Both the position numbers and the translations under genes were made by a program. The notes under the pieces were generated by a model. That model saw only the letters and a list, made by a program, of their open reading frames with translations. It was not told the DNA's origin and made no database searches. DNA of 64,000 nucleotides from Vagococcus teuberi. Lineage in GTDB: Bacteria > Bacillota > Bacilli > Lactobacillales > Vagococcaceae. Shown piece after piece: positions 1 to 8,958 of this stretch. Each line of letters starts with the position of its first letter. Position 1 is the stretch's first letter. The stretch spans positions 1,414,501 through 1,478,500 of the forward strand of contig NZ_CP017267.1 in NCBI RefSeq assembly GCF_001870205.1, given 5' to 3'.

Positions 1-328
1 TCATACGAGGATTTAAAGAGGCATAAGGATCTTGGTAAATCATCTGAACGTCACGACGGAATTTATTCATTCGATCACGACCCTTTATTGTCGTAATATC
101 TTCACCATCGAAAATAATTTCGCCACCTGTTGTATTATACAAACGGATGATACTTCTTCCTGTTGTAGATTTCCCACAACCAGACTCACCTACTAAGCCA
201 AATGTTTCGCCTTCGTTAATGTAGAAACTAATATCATTTACTGCTTTTACTTCGTCAGGACGACCGACATTAAAGTATTGTTTTAGATTTTTTACTTCTA
301 AAAGTCTCGTTTTATTCGCTACTGTCAT
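1..328 (-). CDS. oppF: Oligopeptide ABC transporter ATP-binding protein OppF (partial, C-terminus beyond window)
   Basis: This is the N-terminal part of the second ATPase of the oligopeptide importer, which powers peptide uptake at the cytoplasmic face of the OppBC channel. The visible ~109 residues hold a Walker A motif (GESGCGKST) and the Q-loop region (QMIYQDPYASLNPRM). The rest, including the signature motif and Walker B, lies left of the window. The start overlaps the oppD stop as ATGA, so the two are translationally coupled. OppF rather than OppD is inferred from its position last in the oppBCDF order and from the OppF-like 'SLNPRM' stretch. Confidence 0.9.
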   Translation of the reverse strand, partial: MTVANKTRLLEVKNLKQYFNVGRPDEVKAVNDISFYINEGETFGLVGESGCGKSTTGRSIIRLYNTTGGEIIFDGEDITTIKGRDRMNKFRRDVQMIYQDPYASLNPRM

Positions 329-1380
329 ATAGGATCCTCCTTACGCAAACCTTTTTTGTATTCTTCTTGTCGTTTAACAATCTCTAATGGAGGTGTCACT
401 TTTGGTGCGCCTGGTGCAAGTAACCAAGTTGCTGCATAATGAGTTGGCGACACTTCAAAAAATGGTGGAGCTTCAAGTTTATCAATTTCCATTGCATATT
501 TATTTCTAGGATAGAAAGCATCCCCTGTTGGTGGATCCAATAAATCTGGTGGAGAGCCTGGGATGGCATATAGTTTTTCTTCTTTTGTTTCAAGTGTTGG
601 CATCGAACTTAGTAACCCCCACGTATAAGGATGCTGTGGATTATAGAACACTTCATCTGAAGTCCCAATCTCCACAATTCGTCCTCCGTACATAACCGCG
701 ACTCTATCGGCAACATTTGCCACTACGCCTAAATCATGGGTAATAAAAATGATAGATGTTTGAATTTTCTTTTGAATGTCTTTCATCAATTCAATAATCT
801 GAGCTTGAATGGTCACATCTAAAGCCGTTGTTGGCTCATCAGCTATCAGAATTTCTGGATAACATATCAAGGCAATTGCAATAACGATACGTTGTCGTTG
901 CCCTCCTGAAAATTGGTGAGGATAGTTCTTTAAACGTTTTTCAGCATTCGGAATACCAACTAATTTAAGTAAATCTAGTGCTCGATCTAATGCTTCTTCT
1001 TTATTGATTTTTTTATGTTTTCTAAGTGACTCTGCTACTTGATTTCCGATATTCATTGTTGGGTCAAGAGATGTCATCGGATCCTGAAAAATCATCGCAA
1101 TATCTTTTCCTCGAATAGATTGCATCTCTTTTTCCGTTTTATTTAGCAAGTTTTCACCTTTAAATAAAATATCTCCTTTAGTGATGTTGGCGTTATTCGC
1201 CAATAATCGCATAATCGCTCTTGATGTAACTGATTTACCAGAACCAGACTCACCAACAATAGCAAGTGTTTCGCCTTTATGTAAATCAAAGTTAACCCCA
1301 CGAATCGCATGAACTTCACCAGCAAAAGTATCAAATGAAATATTTAAATCTTTTACTTCTAATATTTTCTCTACTGTCAT
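325..1380 (-). CDS. oppD: Oligopeptide ABC transporter ATP-binding protein OppD
   Basis: First ATPase of the oligopeptide permease; hydrolyses ATP to drive peptide import with OppF. The 351-residue length is usual for OppD. Walker A (GESGSGKS) is at residues 43-50, the Q-loop (MIFQDPMTSLDP) near 100, the signature SGGQRQR near 160, and Walker B (ILIADEPTTALD) follows. The C-terminal oligopeptide/dipeptide region contains the proline-rich 'PGSPPDLLDPP' stretch typical of the family. It starts 14 bases after oppC and overlaps oppF by four bases, so it belongs to one oppBCDF transcription unit. All expected catalytic motifs are present. Confidence 0.95.
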   Translation of the reverse strand: MTVEKILEVKDLNISFDTFAGEVHAIRGVNFDLHKGETLAIVGESGSGKSVTSRAIMRLLANNANITKGDILFKGENLLNKTEKEMQSIRGKDIAMIFQDPMTSLDPTMNIGNQVAESLRKHKKINKEEALDRALDLLKLVGIPNAEKRLKNYPHQFSGGQRQRIVIAIALICYPEILIADEPTTALDVTIQAQIIELMKDIQKKIQTSIIFITHDLGVVANVADRVAVMYGGRIVEIGTSDEVFYNPQHPYTWGLLSSMPTLETKEEKLYAIPGSPPDLLDPPTGDAFYPRNKYAMEIDKLEAPPFFEVSPTHYAATWLLAPGAPKVTPPLEIVKRQEEYKKGLRKEDPI

Positions 1381-1394
1381 TATGATTCCTCCTG

Positions 1395-2423
1395 TTAGTC
1401 GTTCATTTTCGGATCAAACGCATCACGTAACCCATCTGCTAACAGATTAAAACAAATCATGATAACAGACAGTGTGATTGCTGGCGCCCACATTAAATGA
1501 GGTAAAAATCTAAATGTTTTGTATCCTTCGTTAAGTAACGTTCCTAAAGAAGCTGTCGGTGGTGTTAAACCTAACCCGATAAAACTTAAAAAGGCTTCAA
1601 AGAAAATCGCTGACGGGATACTAAACATCATCTGAACAATAATTACCCCGGAAATATTTGGTAACACGTGTTTAAACGCAATTTTAGATTGTTTTTCTCC
1701 TAAAGTTGTCGCTGCCAAAACATATTCTTGGTCTTTGATTTTAAGTGTCTGAGCTCTGACAATACGAGCCATTGTAATCCAACCCGTTATAATCATTGCT
1801 AAAATAATGGATAACATCCCTGGTTTAAAAATCATTAACATTAAAATCATCACAACTAAGTTTGGTATACCAGATAAAATCTCTAATATACGCTGCATGA
1901 CGGTATCGACTCGTCCGCCCTTCATCCCCGATATCAGTCCGTAAATAACACCGAACGTTAAATCAAGAAAGGCTGCAGTCAAGGCAATAATTAAAGACAT
2001 ACGTGTCCCCATCAATAAACGAGATAACTCATCACGTCCTAAACCATCTGTCCCTAAAATAAAATACTCACCTTCTGGAACTTTAGCTTGTTCGTATTTA
2101 TCTACTCTATTACCACCCACAATAGCTGTTCCATTAAATCCATTAATTGATACCCCAGGAATTTTTGGTGGCAAGTTAATGTATTGTGGGTTTTGTTTAG
2201 TTGGATTGTGTGGCGTAATCCAAATTGACCCAAACGCTACAATTGCGACAATCACTAATAAAATCATCGACACAACCGCCGCTTTATTTTTCTTTAATCG
2301 TCTCCATGAATCTTGCATGAAGTTTAGTGATGGGGCACTTATCTTTTCTCTTTCTAAATCTTTTGAAGGGGGTAATGGTTTAAACAAGTCTTTTGGTATA
2401 TCTTTAACATTTATTTTTTCCAT
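1395..2423 (-). CDS. oppC: Oligopeptide ABC transporter permease OppC
   Basis: Inner-membrane channel subunit of the oligopeptide importer, pairing with OppB. The 342-residue protein has an N-terminal cytoplasmic segment, a first membrane helix around residues 47-70, a long extracellular loop, then five further hydrophobic segments. The EAA coupling loop contacting the ATPases is visible as 'EAFLSFIGLGLTPPTASLG'. Its ATG shares one base with the oppB stop (TAATG), indicating coupled translation. Nothing looks truncated or altered. Confidence 0.94.
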   Translation of the reverse strand: MEKINVKDIPKDLFKPLPPSKDLEREKISAPSLNFMQDSWRRLKKNKAAVVSMILLVIVAIVAFGSIWITPHNPTKQNPQYINLPPKIPGVSINGFNGTAIVGGNRVDKYEQAKVPEGEYFILGTDGLGRDELSRLLMGTRMSLIIALTAAFLDLTFGVIYGLISGMKGGRVDTVMQRILEILSGIPNLVVMILMLMIFKPGMLSIILAMIITGWITMARIVRAQTLKIKDQEYVLAATTLGEKQSKIAFKHVLPNISGVIIVQMMFSIPSAIFFEAFLSFIGLGLTPPTASLGTLLNEGYKTFRFLPHLMWAPAITLSVIMICFNLLADGLRDAFDPKMND

Positions 2424-3367
2424 TAGTCTTTTCCTCCTTCTGATACTCGAATTCTTGGGTCAACAACACCATATAATAAGTCGACAATTAAGATCACTAC
2501 GACTAACATTGTTGAAAATAGAATCGTTACAGCCATGATTGTTGGGTAGTCATTTGTCATAATTGATTTTACAAACTGCTCACCAATTCCTGGTATCGCA
2601 AAAATATTCTCAACTACTAGTGATCCTGTCATCAGTGAAACGGCTAATGGCCCTAAGAGTGTGATTAATGGAATTAAACTATTTCTTAATCCATGTCTAA
2701 ATACTACTTGCATACGACTTAACCCTTTAGCTTTTGCTAATTCAATGTAATCACTGCTTAATACTTCTACCATCTCTGTTCTGATAAATCTTGCCGAGTC
2801 AGCCAGTGGAGACATTGCTAAGGCAAGTGTCGGTAAAATCGTAGAGGCAAATCCTTGATCCCATTTGGCAATTGGTAACACGCCTAATTTAATTGCAAAC
2901 ACGTATTGTAATAACACGGCAAAGACGAAGTTCGGTATCGATCGGCCGAGTATTGCTATCAAGGTGGCGATAGTATCTACCCACGTGTTTTGCCGCATCG
3001 CAGCAATTGCTCCTAGTAGAATCCCAACTAGCGTCCCGAAAATAATCGCTTGAGCACCAAGCTGAACAGATGGTCCCACACGTTCTTTCAAAAGTTTTGA
3101 AACAGGTTGGTTTTTAAATTGAAATGACGTTCCAAAATCGCCTTTAACTACATTTGTCATATAAATACCGTACTGTTCAATGACTGGTTTATCTAAACCA
3201 GCTTGTTTATCCAATATTTCTTTTTGTTCAGGGGATAGTTTTTCTTGATTAGCATATGGTGATCCTGGTAATAATTTCATTAAAAAGAATGTAATGGTAA
3301 TAATTAACCATAATGTTAATAGCATGTATCCTACCCGCTTAAGAAAGTACTTAGCAAAATTCCCCAT
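2423..3367 (-). CDS. oppB: Oligopeptide ABC transporter permease OppB
   Basis: Membrane permease subunit of the oligopeptide importer. The 314 residues begin with a membrane helix (residues ~10-32), followed by an extracellular loop and five more hydrophobic segments; the EAA region lies before the 'IPGIGEQFVKSI' stretch. A good AGGAGG ribosome site precedes the ATG. This is the first gene of the oppBCDF unit. A TATAAT-like -10 on this strand lies at about 3437-3442, so a promoter separate from oppA is plausible, because an oppositely oriented gene separates oppA from oppB. Confidence 0.94.
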   Translation of the reverse strand: MGNFAKYFLKRVGYMLLTLWLIITITFFLMKLLPGSPYANQEKLSPEQKEILDKQAGLDKPVIEQYGIYMTNVVKGDFGTSFQFKNQPVSKLLKERVGPSVQLGAQAIIFGTLVGILLGAIAAMRQNTWVDTIATLIAILGRSIPNFVFAVLLQYVFAIKLGVLPIAKWDQGFASTILPTLALAMSPLADSARFIRTEMVEVLSSDYIELAKAKGLSRMQVVFRHGLRNSLIPLITLLGPLAVSLMTGSLVVENIFAIPGIGEQFVKSIMTNDYPTIMAVTILFSTMLVVVILIVDLLYGVVDPRIRVSEGGKD

Positions 3368-3464
3368 TTAGTTTCCTCCTATAAGTAATTAAAAACACAT
3401 TGACTTTTACTTTTAACTTCACTTAAAATAATATTTATTATACCTTTTCAAGAAAGTGGTCATT

Positions 3465-3800
3465 ATGTCTAAAAAAATGATTATCAGTTTACTTATTTGT
3501 TACCTTATTGTTCCAGTTTTTAAGCTTATTACTGGCCAACCTATTACAAAAATAGCCTTATCTAACGGGTATTTTATACTCTCTTTAGGCTTTTTGATTG
3601 TTGCTGGAATTATTATTGTCTTCTCATCTGGCTTTTTCGACCGATGCCAAGAACAAATGCATCAGTTATTCCATCGTAGAAAAAATAGAGAAAAGGAAGA
3701 GTTCACTCCCTTTTCTACGACATTTTCATTTTCTCCAGTTTACTGGTTAATAGTAGGTGTCATCCTAGTAGCTAGTAGCTTACTACTAATAATAATCTAA
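3465..3800 (+). CDS. Small membrane protein, DUF3899-like
   Basis: A 111-residue membrane protein with hydrophobic segments at the N-terminus (ISLLICYLIVPVFKLI), in the middle (FILSLGFLIVAGIIIVF) and at the C-terminus (VYWLIVGVILVASSLLLIII). A basic stretch (HRRKNREKE) before the last helix suggests a cytoplasmic loop. An upstream GTG at 3456 is in frame, but AGAAAGTGG sits at the right distance for the ATG at 3465, so I prefer that start. Size and layout resemble the DUF3899 family; function is unknown. It sits between oppA and oppB on the opposite strand and shares a hairpin terminator with oppA. Confidence 0.6.
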   Translation: MSKKMIISLLICYLIVPVFKLITGQPITKIALSNGYFILSLGFLIVAGIIIVFSSGFFDRCQEQMHQLFHRRKNREKEEFTPFSTTFSFSPVYWLIVGVILVASSLLLIII

Positions 3801-3806
3801 CTAACT

Positions 3807-3838
3807 TAGCTTAATGATATAAATCATTAAGCTATTTT
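3807..3838. terminator. Bidirectional terminator between the DUF3899-like gene and oppA
   Basis: Perfect 12-bp inverted repeat TAGCTTAATGAT / ATCATTAAGCTA with a four-base loop, followed by TTTTAC on the plus strand. It lies between convergent stop codons and overlaps the oppA stop. Confidence 0.75.
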
Positions 3839-5505
3839 ACTTTATAAGCCCATTTATAGTCATAACGAGCTCCAGCTGGATGAACCACGACATTTTTAAT
3901 TTTTGGTGATCTTAAATGAGCTTCTGCAGATTGGATTAATGGAATCATTCCCATATCTTCCATGATGATATTTTCTGCATCAACCATATCTTGCCAACGT
4001 TTTTCAGGGTCAGAAACATTTGTTACACTTGCAGACTCGATTTTTTTATCATATTCAGCGTTTGAGTATTTCCCTCTATTATATGAACTTCCCGTAACAA
4101 ACAAATCAACGAAACTACTTGGATCAGCATAATCTGCTACCCAACCACCATATACTGTACTAAAGTCACCACTGTTTGAACGTTCTAGACGAACAGCAAA
4201 TGGTACTGGACTTAATTCAACTGTTAGACCATCTAACTCATCTTCAAGTGACCCCTTAATAAATTCAGTTGCTTTTTTAGTTGAATCATCATCAGAAGAT
4301 AAGATGTTGATTTCAAATTTATCTTTACCTAATTCTTTTTTCGCTTTTTCCCAATAATCTTTGGCTTTTGTTGCATCATAGCCCACTTTATTTTTTGTTT
4401 CTTCAGAGAAGTCTTTTTTACTACTTGGTCCCTCAGCAACATCTGTTGGAACTAAACCTGTAGCGGCAACAGAACCATCTGATAAAATTTGTGTCGCTAA
4501 TGCCTCACGATTAATTGAGTAAGCAACAGCTTTTCTAAAGTTCTCATTTTTAAATGGTGAGTCTTTATCAGCTTGATTTAATTCTAAATAACGAACACCT
4601 GCTTCTTTATCAGTGACAAAATCTTCGCTGTTTGCCATTTGTTGTGCTAATTCACCATTTAGTTTAATATCTTCAACTTGTCCATCTTCATAAAGACTTA
4701 GACTGGTTGCATCAGATTTAACAACACTTACTTTAATCTTATCTAATTTCACGTTGTCTTTATCCCAATAAGTATCATTTTTTTCGTATGCCCACTCTGT
4801 ATCAGTACCAGGTCCATCAAACTCAGCTAAAACAAACGGCCCATTATATACAGCATTCTCACTATTTGCTGCGTATTTATCCCCATATTTTTCTACAATA
4901 TCTTGACGTTGTGGCAAGAATGTTGAAAATGATAATAGTTTTTCGAAATAAGGTGTTGGTTTTTCCAAGGTAATCTCTAGCTCATAATCACCAACTGCTT
5001 TAATTCCTAATTCACTTTTATCCTTTTTACCAGCAGTGATCGCTTCAGCATTTTTCACTGCACCATGAAGGTAAGCATATTCAGACTGTGTTTTGGGATC
5101 AACTGTACGTTGCCAACCATAAACATAATCTTTCGCCGTAACAGGCTCGCCATCAGACCATTTAGACTCTTCACGTAATTTTACTTTATATGTTAGACCA
5201 TCTTCACTGATTTCCACTTTTTCTTTTGCACCAGCTGGTTCAAGTTCTTGTTTATCATTTAAACGGTAAATCCCTTCATATACGTTATTTAACGCAACGG
5301 AACTAATAACATCCGTACTTAATGATAAATCAGCTGTTGGCATTTCTTGTGGCACGTTAACCGTAAAAACTTGTTCATCTGCTAATTCTTCTGTACCTCC
5401 TGAAGTGTTTTTACTACTAGTATCATTTTTTGCTGTATTATTACCACAGGCTACAAGAGTTAGTACTGTTGCAGACATCAGTAAATACTTTATTTTCTTT
5501 TTCAT
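3832..5505 (-). CDS. oppA: Oligopeptide-binding lipoprotein OppA
   Basis: Extracellular solute-binding lipoprotein that captures peptides for OppBCDF. The signal peptide ends in the lipobox LVAC with the lipidated cysteine at residue 20. The 557-residue mature fold is the SBP_bac_5 family, with the characteristic segments 'YVYGWQRTVDPKTQSEYAYL' and 'RKAVAYSINREALA'. A serine/threonine/asparagine-rich linker follows the lipobox. It is on the same strand as oppBCDF but separated from it by a gene on the other strand, so it is probably transcribed from its own promoter, which allows higher expression of the binding protein. Confidence 0.95.
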   Translation of the reverse strand: MKKKIKYLLMSATVLTLVACGNNTAKNDTSSKNTSGGTEELADEQVFTVNVPQEMPTADLSLSTDVISSVALNNVYEGIYRLNDKQELEPAGAKEKVEISEDGLTYKVKLREESKWSDGEPVTAKDYVYGWQRTVDPKTQSEYAYLHGAVKNAEAITAGKKDKSELGIKAVGDYELEITLEKPTPYFEKLLSFSTFLPQRQDIVEKYGDKYAANSENAVYNGPFVLAEFDGPGTDTEWAYEKNDTYWDKDNVKLDKIKVSVVKSDATSLSLYEDGQVEDIKLNGELAQQMANSEDFVTDKEAGVRYLELNQADKDSPFKNENFRKAVAYSINREALATQILSDGSVAATGLVPTDVAEGPSSKKDFSEETKNKVGYDATKAKDYWEKAKKELGKDKFEINILSSDDDSTKKATEFIKGSLEDELDGLTVELSPVPFAVRLERSNSGDFSTVYGGWVADYADPSSFVDLFVTGSSYNRGKYSNAEYDKKIESASVTNVSDPEKRWQDMVDAENIIMEDMGMIPLIQSAEAHLRSPKIKNVVVHPAGARYDYKWAYKVK

Positions 5506-5679
5506 TTAATGCTCCTCCTTTTAATTAGAAATAAATTAGAATAATCTAATAATATAATGAATATAATATATGATTGAGATGATAAAATCAATCATATTTC
5601 AAATTTATTTTCATAAAAGGATTGATTTTTGTTGAAGTAACATTAAAAATACGTTTAAATCAATAGTTTGGGAAATAAA

Positions 5680-5728
5680 AAAACTTTCGAGGAAACGAGT
5701 TGATACTCATTTTTTCGAAAGTTTGTCA
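5680..5728 (-). terminator. Terminator after manO
   Basis: On the minus strand, arms AAACTTTCGA and TCGAAAGTTT enclose an inner GAGT/ACTC pair and are followed by a run of seven T. It begins at the manO stop and closes the mannose PTS block. Confidence 0.8.
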
Positions 5729-6103
5729 TTTATTCTTTTTAAATGTTGATTTTATTCCACGTTTTACGACATCCATAAAACTTAATGAATGAACCATTTT
5801 TTCAGGATCAACATACTCTCTTACAGCTCGTAATACAACTTTTGGTTTTTTTGATGAAAAGGTATACGTGCCATTTTTCTTCGTTTGAATAGCATATCGC
5901 GGAATCCATTTCCCTTTAAACATAACCGAAGCCACAACATAGTCGACTTCTTCCCAAGGTATTTGGATAAATTTTCTTGGATCACGACCATGATAAAACT
6001 CGAACCCTTTATCACCTATCATAATTTCACCGTAATCTGTTAATCCTGTATAAGCAGTTGCATCAATTACTAAATCAATTTTTGTGTTTAAAGACTGTAC
6101 CAC
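5726..6103 (-). CDS. manO: DUF956 family protein, ManO-like PTS-associated regulator
   Basis: A 125-residue cytoplasmic protein of the DUF956 family, always found beside mannose-class PTS genes in Lactobacillales; the member called ManO has been linked to mannose PTS regulation. Sequence features matching the family include 'GEIMIGDKGFEFYHGRDP', 'IQIPWEEVDYVVASV' and a basic C-terminus. It has no obvious DNA-binding motif. It follows IID after a factor-independent terminator at 6161-6188, so it is probably expressed by partial readthrough. Family assignment is firm; the molecular role is not. Confidence 0.8.
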   Translation of the reverse strand: MVQSLNTKIDLVIDATAYTGLTDYGEIMIGDKGFEFYHGRDPRKFIQIPWEEVDYVVASVMFKGKWIPRYAIQTKKNGTYTFSSKKPKVVLRAVREYVDPEKMVHSLSFMDVVKRGIKSTFKKNK

Positions 6104-6160
6104 ATTCTCACGTCCTTTTTACTATCATATCATTTTTAATCCAAAGAACAAATCTCTAAA

Positions 6161-6188
6161 TAAAAAGAGAGGTCAAAAGTTGACCTCT
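6161..6188 (-). terminator. Intra-operon terminator between IID and manO
   Basis: Minus-strand hairpin AGAGGTCAA / TTGACCTCT with a three-base loop followed by CTTTTTATTT, immediately after the IID stop codon. It would lower manO expression relative to the transporter. Confidence 0.75.
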
Positions 6189-6193
6189 GCCTT

Positions 6194-7105
6194 TTATAGT
6201 AAGCCGATGACGTGTCCTAAAATACCAACGATGAATAAACCGATGATGATAACAATTGGACTAACTTTTTTCTTAAGTAACCACATACAGAAGAATGTTA
6301 ATAATAATGGTGCTAAACCTGGGATTAATTGATCCAAGTTATTTTGTAATGTTGTGACTTTAATATCACTTAACGCACGACCAGAAGCAACTTCTTCAAA
6401 CGCTTGTTTCACACCAGCCATACCATTTGGAAGATTTGCCCAGTCAACATAGGCTCCTTTATCTAATGGTACTTTAGAAACAATTGGTTTAAAATCAATG
6501 GATACCCATCTTTCCACCAGTGCTGCCAGAACAAACATCCCTAAAATAGAAGCACCTTTTGTCACGTCTTGCAATAACCCACCTGATAAATCATCAGTGA
6601 TTTTAGATCCTGCACGGTAACCAAATTCTTGTGTGTACCACATGAATCCCCAACGAATAAGGTTCCATGCTACGAAGAAAATAATTGGCCCTAAAATACT
6701 TCCACCCATTGCTAGAGAAGCTCCAAGTGCTCCTAACATAGGACGTAAGGTAAACCAGAATACTGGATCTCCAACACCGGCAAGAGGTCCCATCATCCCA
6801 ACTTTAACCCCTTGGATAGCCACATCATCAATATCCGAACCATTGGCACGCTCTTCTTCTAAGGCAAGTGTTACTCCTAAAATAGGAGAAGCAATGTATG
6901 GATGTGTATTAAAGAATTCCAAGTGACGTTTTAACGCTTCAGATTGCTCTTCTTTTGTTTTGTATAATTTTTTAATAGCTGGAATCATTGAGAATACCCA
7001 ACCACCATTTTGCATACGTTCATAGTTCCAAGAGCCTTGGATAAATGTTGAACGCCACGCAACGGTCATACGATCTTTTTTCGATAATTCTATCTTTTCT
7101 GCCAT
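6194..7105 (-). CDS. manZ: Mannose-class PTS, EIID membrane component
   Basis: Membrane subunit of the mannose/glucose phosphotransferase transporter; with IIC it forms the sugar channel in the cytoplasmic membrane. The 303 residues show the EIID family start (RMTVAWRSTFIQGSWNYERM), the conserved glycine-rich stretch 'GPLAGVGDPVFWFTLRP', and C-terminal hydrophobic helices ending 'VIIIIGLFIVGILGHVIGLL'. It is 18 bases downstream of IIC in the same operon. Sugar specificity cannot be read with certainty, but the operon type suggests mannose and glucose. Confidence 0.93.
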   Translation of the reverse strand: MAEKIELSKKDRMTVAWRSTFIQGSWNYERMQNGGWVFSMIPAIKKLYKTKEEQSEALKRHLEFFNTHPYIASPILGVTLALEEERANGSDIDDVAIQGVKVGMMGPLAGVGDPVFWFTLRPMLGALGASLAMGGSILGPIIFFVAWNLIRWGFMWYTQEFGYRAGSKITDDLSGGLLQDVTKGASILGMFVLAALVERWVSIDFKPIVSKVPLDKGAYVDWANLPNGMAGVKQAFEEVASGRALSDIKVTTLQNNLDQLIPGLAPLLLTFFCMWLLKKKVSPIVIIIGLFIVGILGHVIGLL

Positions 7106-7123
7106 TTTTTCTTTCCTCCTATA

Positions 7124-7942
7124 TTAGTAATCGTTTAAAATATCGCCTAGTGGATCACCTGTGTTGCTTCCACCACCAGAATTTGATGAACCACCCATTT
7201 TAGACAAGTTAATGTAGATTAATGCAAAGGCAACACCTAATGCTCCTAATCCCATTAATGTGATATCTGAAATAGCGGCAATCACAAATCCCATTGCAAA
7301 GAATGGCCATACTTCTTTTGTTGCCATCATGTTAATAACCATTGCATACCCAACAGCTACTACCATTCCCCCACCAATTGCCATACCTTCTGTTAACCAA
7401 GCTGGCATTGATTCTAAAAAGTGTTGTACTGTTTCAGCTGGAATAAATAAAAGTGCTGCTGCTGGAATGGCAATACGAATCCCTTGCATGCAAACAGCCA
7501 TGATGTGCAAACGCTCAATTTTACCCATATTTCCTTCTTCAGCTGCGCTATCCATCATATGAACGATTGGTACAGCAAGTGTACGAACGATCATTGTTAA
7601 GAATAAGCCAGCAACTGCTAATGGAATAGCTACTGCGATTGAGGATGATACAGCATCTTTAACTGAAATTGATTGTGCTCCTAAAGCTTTAACTAAAATA
7701 ATTGCTGATGCTACTGAAGCTAGAGCCGCGTCTGGTGCTACTGCTGCCCCAATGTTTGCCCAACCTAGAGCGATCATTTGTAGTGATCCTCCTAAAAGAA
7801 TCCCTGCTTCTAAGTGTCCTGATACTAATCCGATTAACGTACAGGCAATTAATGGTTGGTGAAATTGAAACTCATCTAAAATCCCTTCCATTCCTGCAAA
7901 AAAGGCTACTATAATAATTAAAATAATTGATAATACAGACAT
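7124..7942 (-). CDS. manY: Mannose-class PTS, EIIC membrane component
   Basis: Channel-forming EIIC subunit of the mannose/glucose PTS. At 272 residues it has the family length and is almost entirely hydrophobic, with the EIIC signature region 'GSLQMIALGWANIGAAVAPDAALAS' split over two helices. The C-terminus is glycine/serine/asparagine-rich (GGSSNSGGGSNTG) and probably a flexible cytoplasmic tail. It is located between IIAB and IID with 17-18 base gaps and a clear ribosome site, consistent with one polycistronic message driven by the sigma-54 promoter upstream of the first IIB gene. Confidence 0.93.
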   Translation of the reverse strand: MSVLSIILIIIVAFFAGMEGILDEFQFHQPLIACTLIGLVSGHLEAGILLGGSLQMIALGWANIGAAVAPDAALASVASAIILVKALGAQSISVKDAVSSSIAVAIPLAVAGLFLTMIVRTLAVPIVHMMDSAAEEGNMGKIERLHIMAVCMQGIRIAIPAAALLFIPAETVQHFLESMPAWLTEGMAIGGGMVVAVGYAMVINMMATKEVWPFFAMGFVIAAISDITLMGLGALGVAFALIYINLSKMGGSSNSGGGSNTGDPLGDILNDY

Positions 7943-7959
7943 GATATCCCTCCTATAAT

Positions 7960-8946
7960 TTATTTAGCTAAATCTGTTTTAGCTTTTTTAAGCAACTCAT
8001 CCATATTTGCTTTTGAATCATTTGGTACTTTACGTACGTCAAACTTCACACCATCTGCTTTTAACTGTTCAAACGCTTCTACGTCTTCTTGTCCCATTGA
8101 AAGAACTTTATTCACAACAACTTTTCCAACAGAGTGAGCTAGAGATCCAACGTTTACTTCATCAATCTTCACACCACCATCAATCACACGAACAACGTCT
8201 GCTGGATTTTCAAATAATAATAACGCACGTGTCCCACCAAAACGAGGGTCTTTTGCGATTTCTATCATTTTGCTTACTGGAATAACGTTAGCCTTAACCC
8301 CTGGAGGAGCTGCTTGCTCAATTAATTTCTTACGTAAGTCATCTTTTGCCACTGAATCTGACACAACGATGATACGTGTTGGGTTAGTTGCTTTTGTCCA
8401 TGCTGTTGCGACTTGACCATGTAATAAACGAGAGTCAATACGAGCCAACACAAACTTAATTTTTCCATCACCTATCACTGTTCCTGGTGGGATTGAGCCC
8501 ATTTGTGCTTCAGGTTGTGCTACTTCTTTTTTCTCTTCTTCTGGTTCAAGTTCTTCTGGACGAACTTTGATTCCATCTTTACCAGTTGTGACAATTTGTG
8601 ACGCAATTTTATGAGCACTTTCTTCAGATAATCTCATTGCGTACGCTTCAATCAACATTGGTAAGTTTAATCCACTAACAATAGCCCAATTATCTTTGTG
8701 CTCTTCAAACAATGTGTTTGCTTGATTGAAAGGTGTGCCTCCCCATAAATCAACTAGGAAAAGAACCTCATCTTGTTGATCAAACGTTTCAATTGCCTCA
8801 ACAATTTTTTTCTTAACATCTTCTGGACCTTCACTTGGCATTAATGTAACAGCTTTAACATTTTCTTGTTCGCCAAAAATCATTGAACCAGATTGTAAGA
8901 TTCCTTTAGCAAACTCACCATGACTTGCTAAAATAATTCCAACCAT
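7960..8946 (-). CDS. manX: Mannose-class PTS, EIIAB component
   Basis: Cytoplasmic phosphotransfer protein that passes phosphate from HPr to the sugar. The 328 residues comprise an N-terminal EIIA domain (phosphorylatable His9 in 'ILASHGEFAKG'), a charged/proline-rich linker around residues 140-158 (EELEPEEEKKEVAQPEAQ), and a C-terminal EIIB domain with its active histidine in 'DSRLLHGQVATAW'. It is the third gene of the mpt transcription unit. The EIIB half is homologous to the stand-alone IIB encoded just upstream. Confidence 0.95.
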   Translation of the reverse strand: MVGIILASHGEFAKGILQSGSMIFGEQENVKAVTLMPSEGPEDVKKKIVEAIETFDQQDEVLFLVDLWGGTPFNQANTLFEEHKDNWAIVSGLNLPMLIEAYAMRLSEESAHKIASQIVTTGKDGIKVRPEELEPEEEKKEVAQPEAQMGSIPPGTVIGDGKIKFVLARIDSRLLHGQVATAWTKATNPTRIIVVSDSVAKDDLRKKLIEQAAPPGVKANVIPVSKMIEIAKDPRFGGTRALLLFENPADVVRVIDGGVKIDEVNVGSLAHSVGKVVVNKVLSMGQEDVEAFEQLKADGVKFDVRKVPNDSKANMDELLKKAKTDLAK

Positions 8947-8958
8947 ACTTTTGACCTC

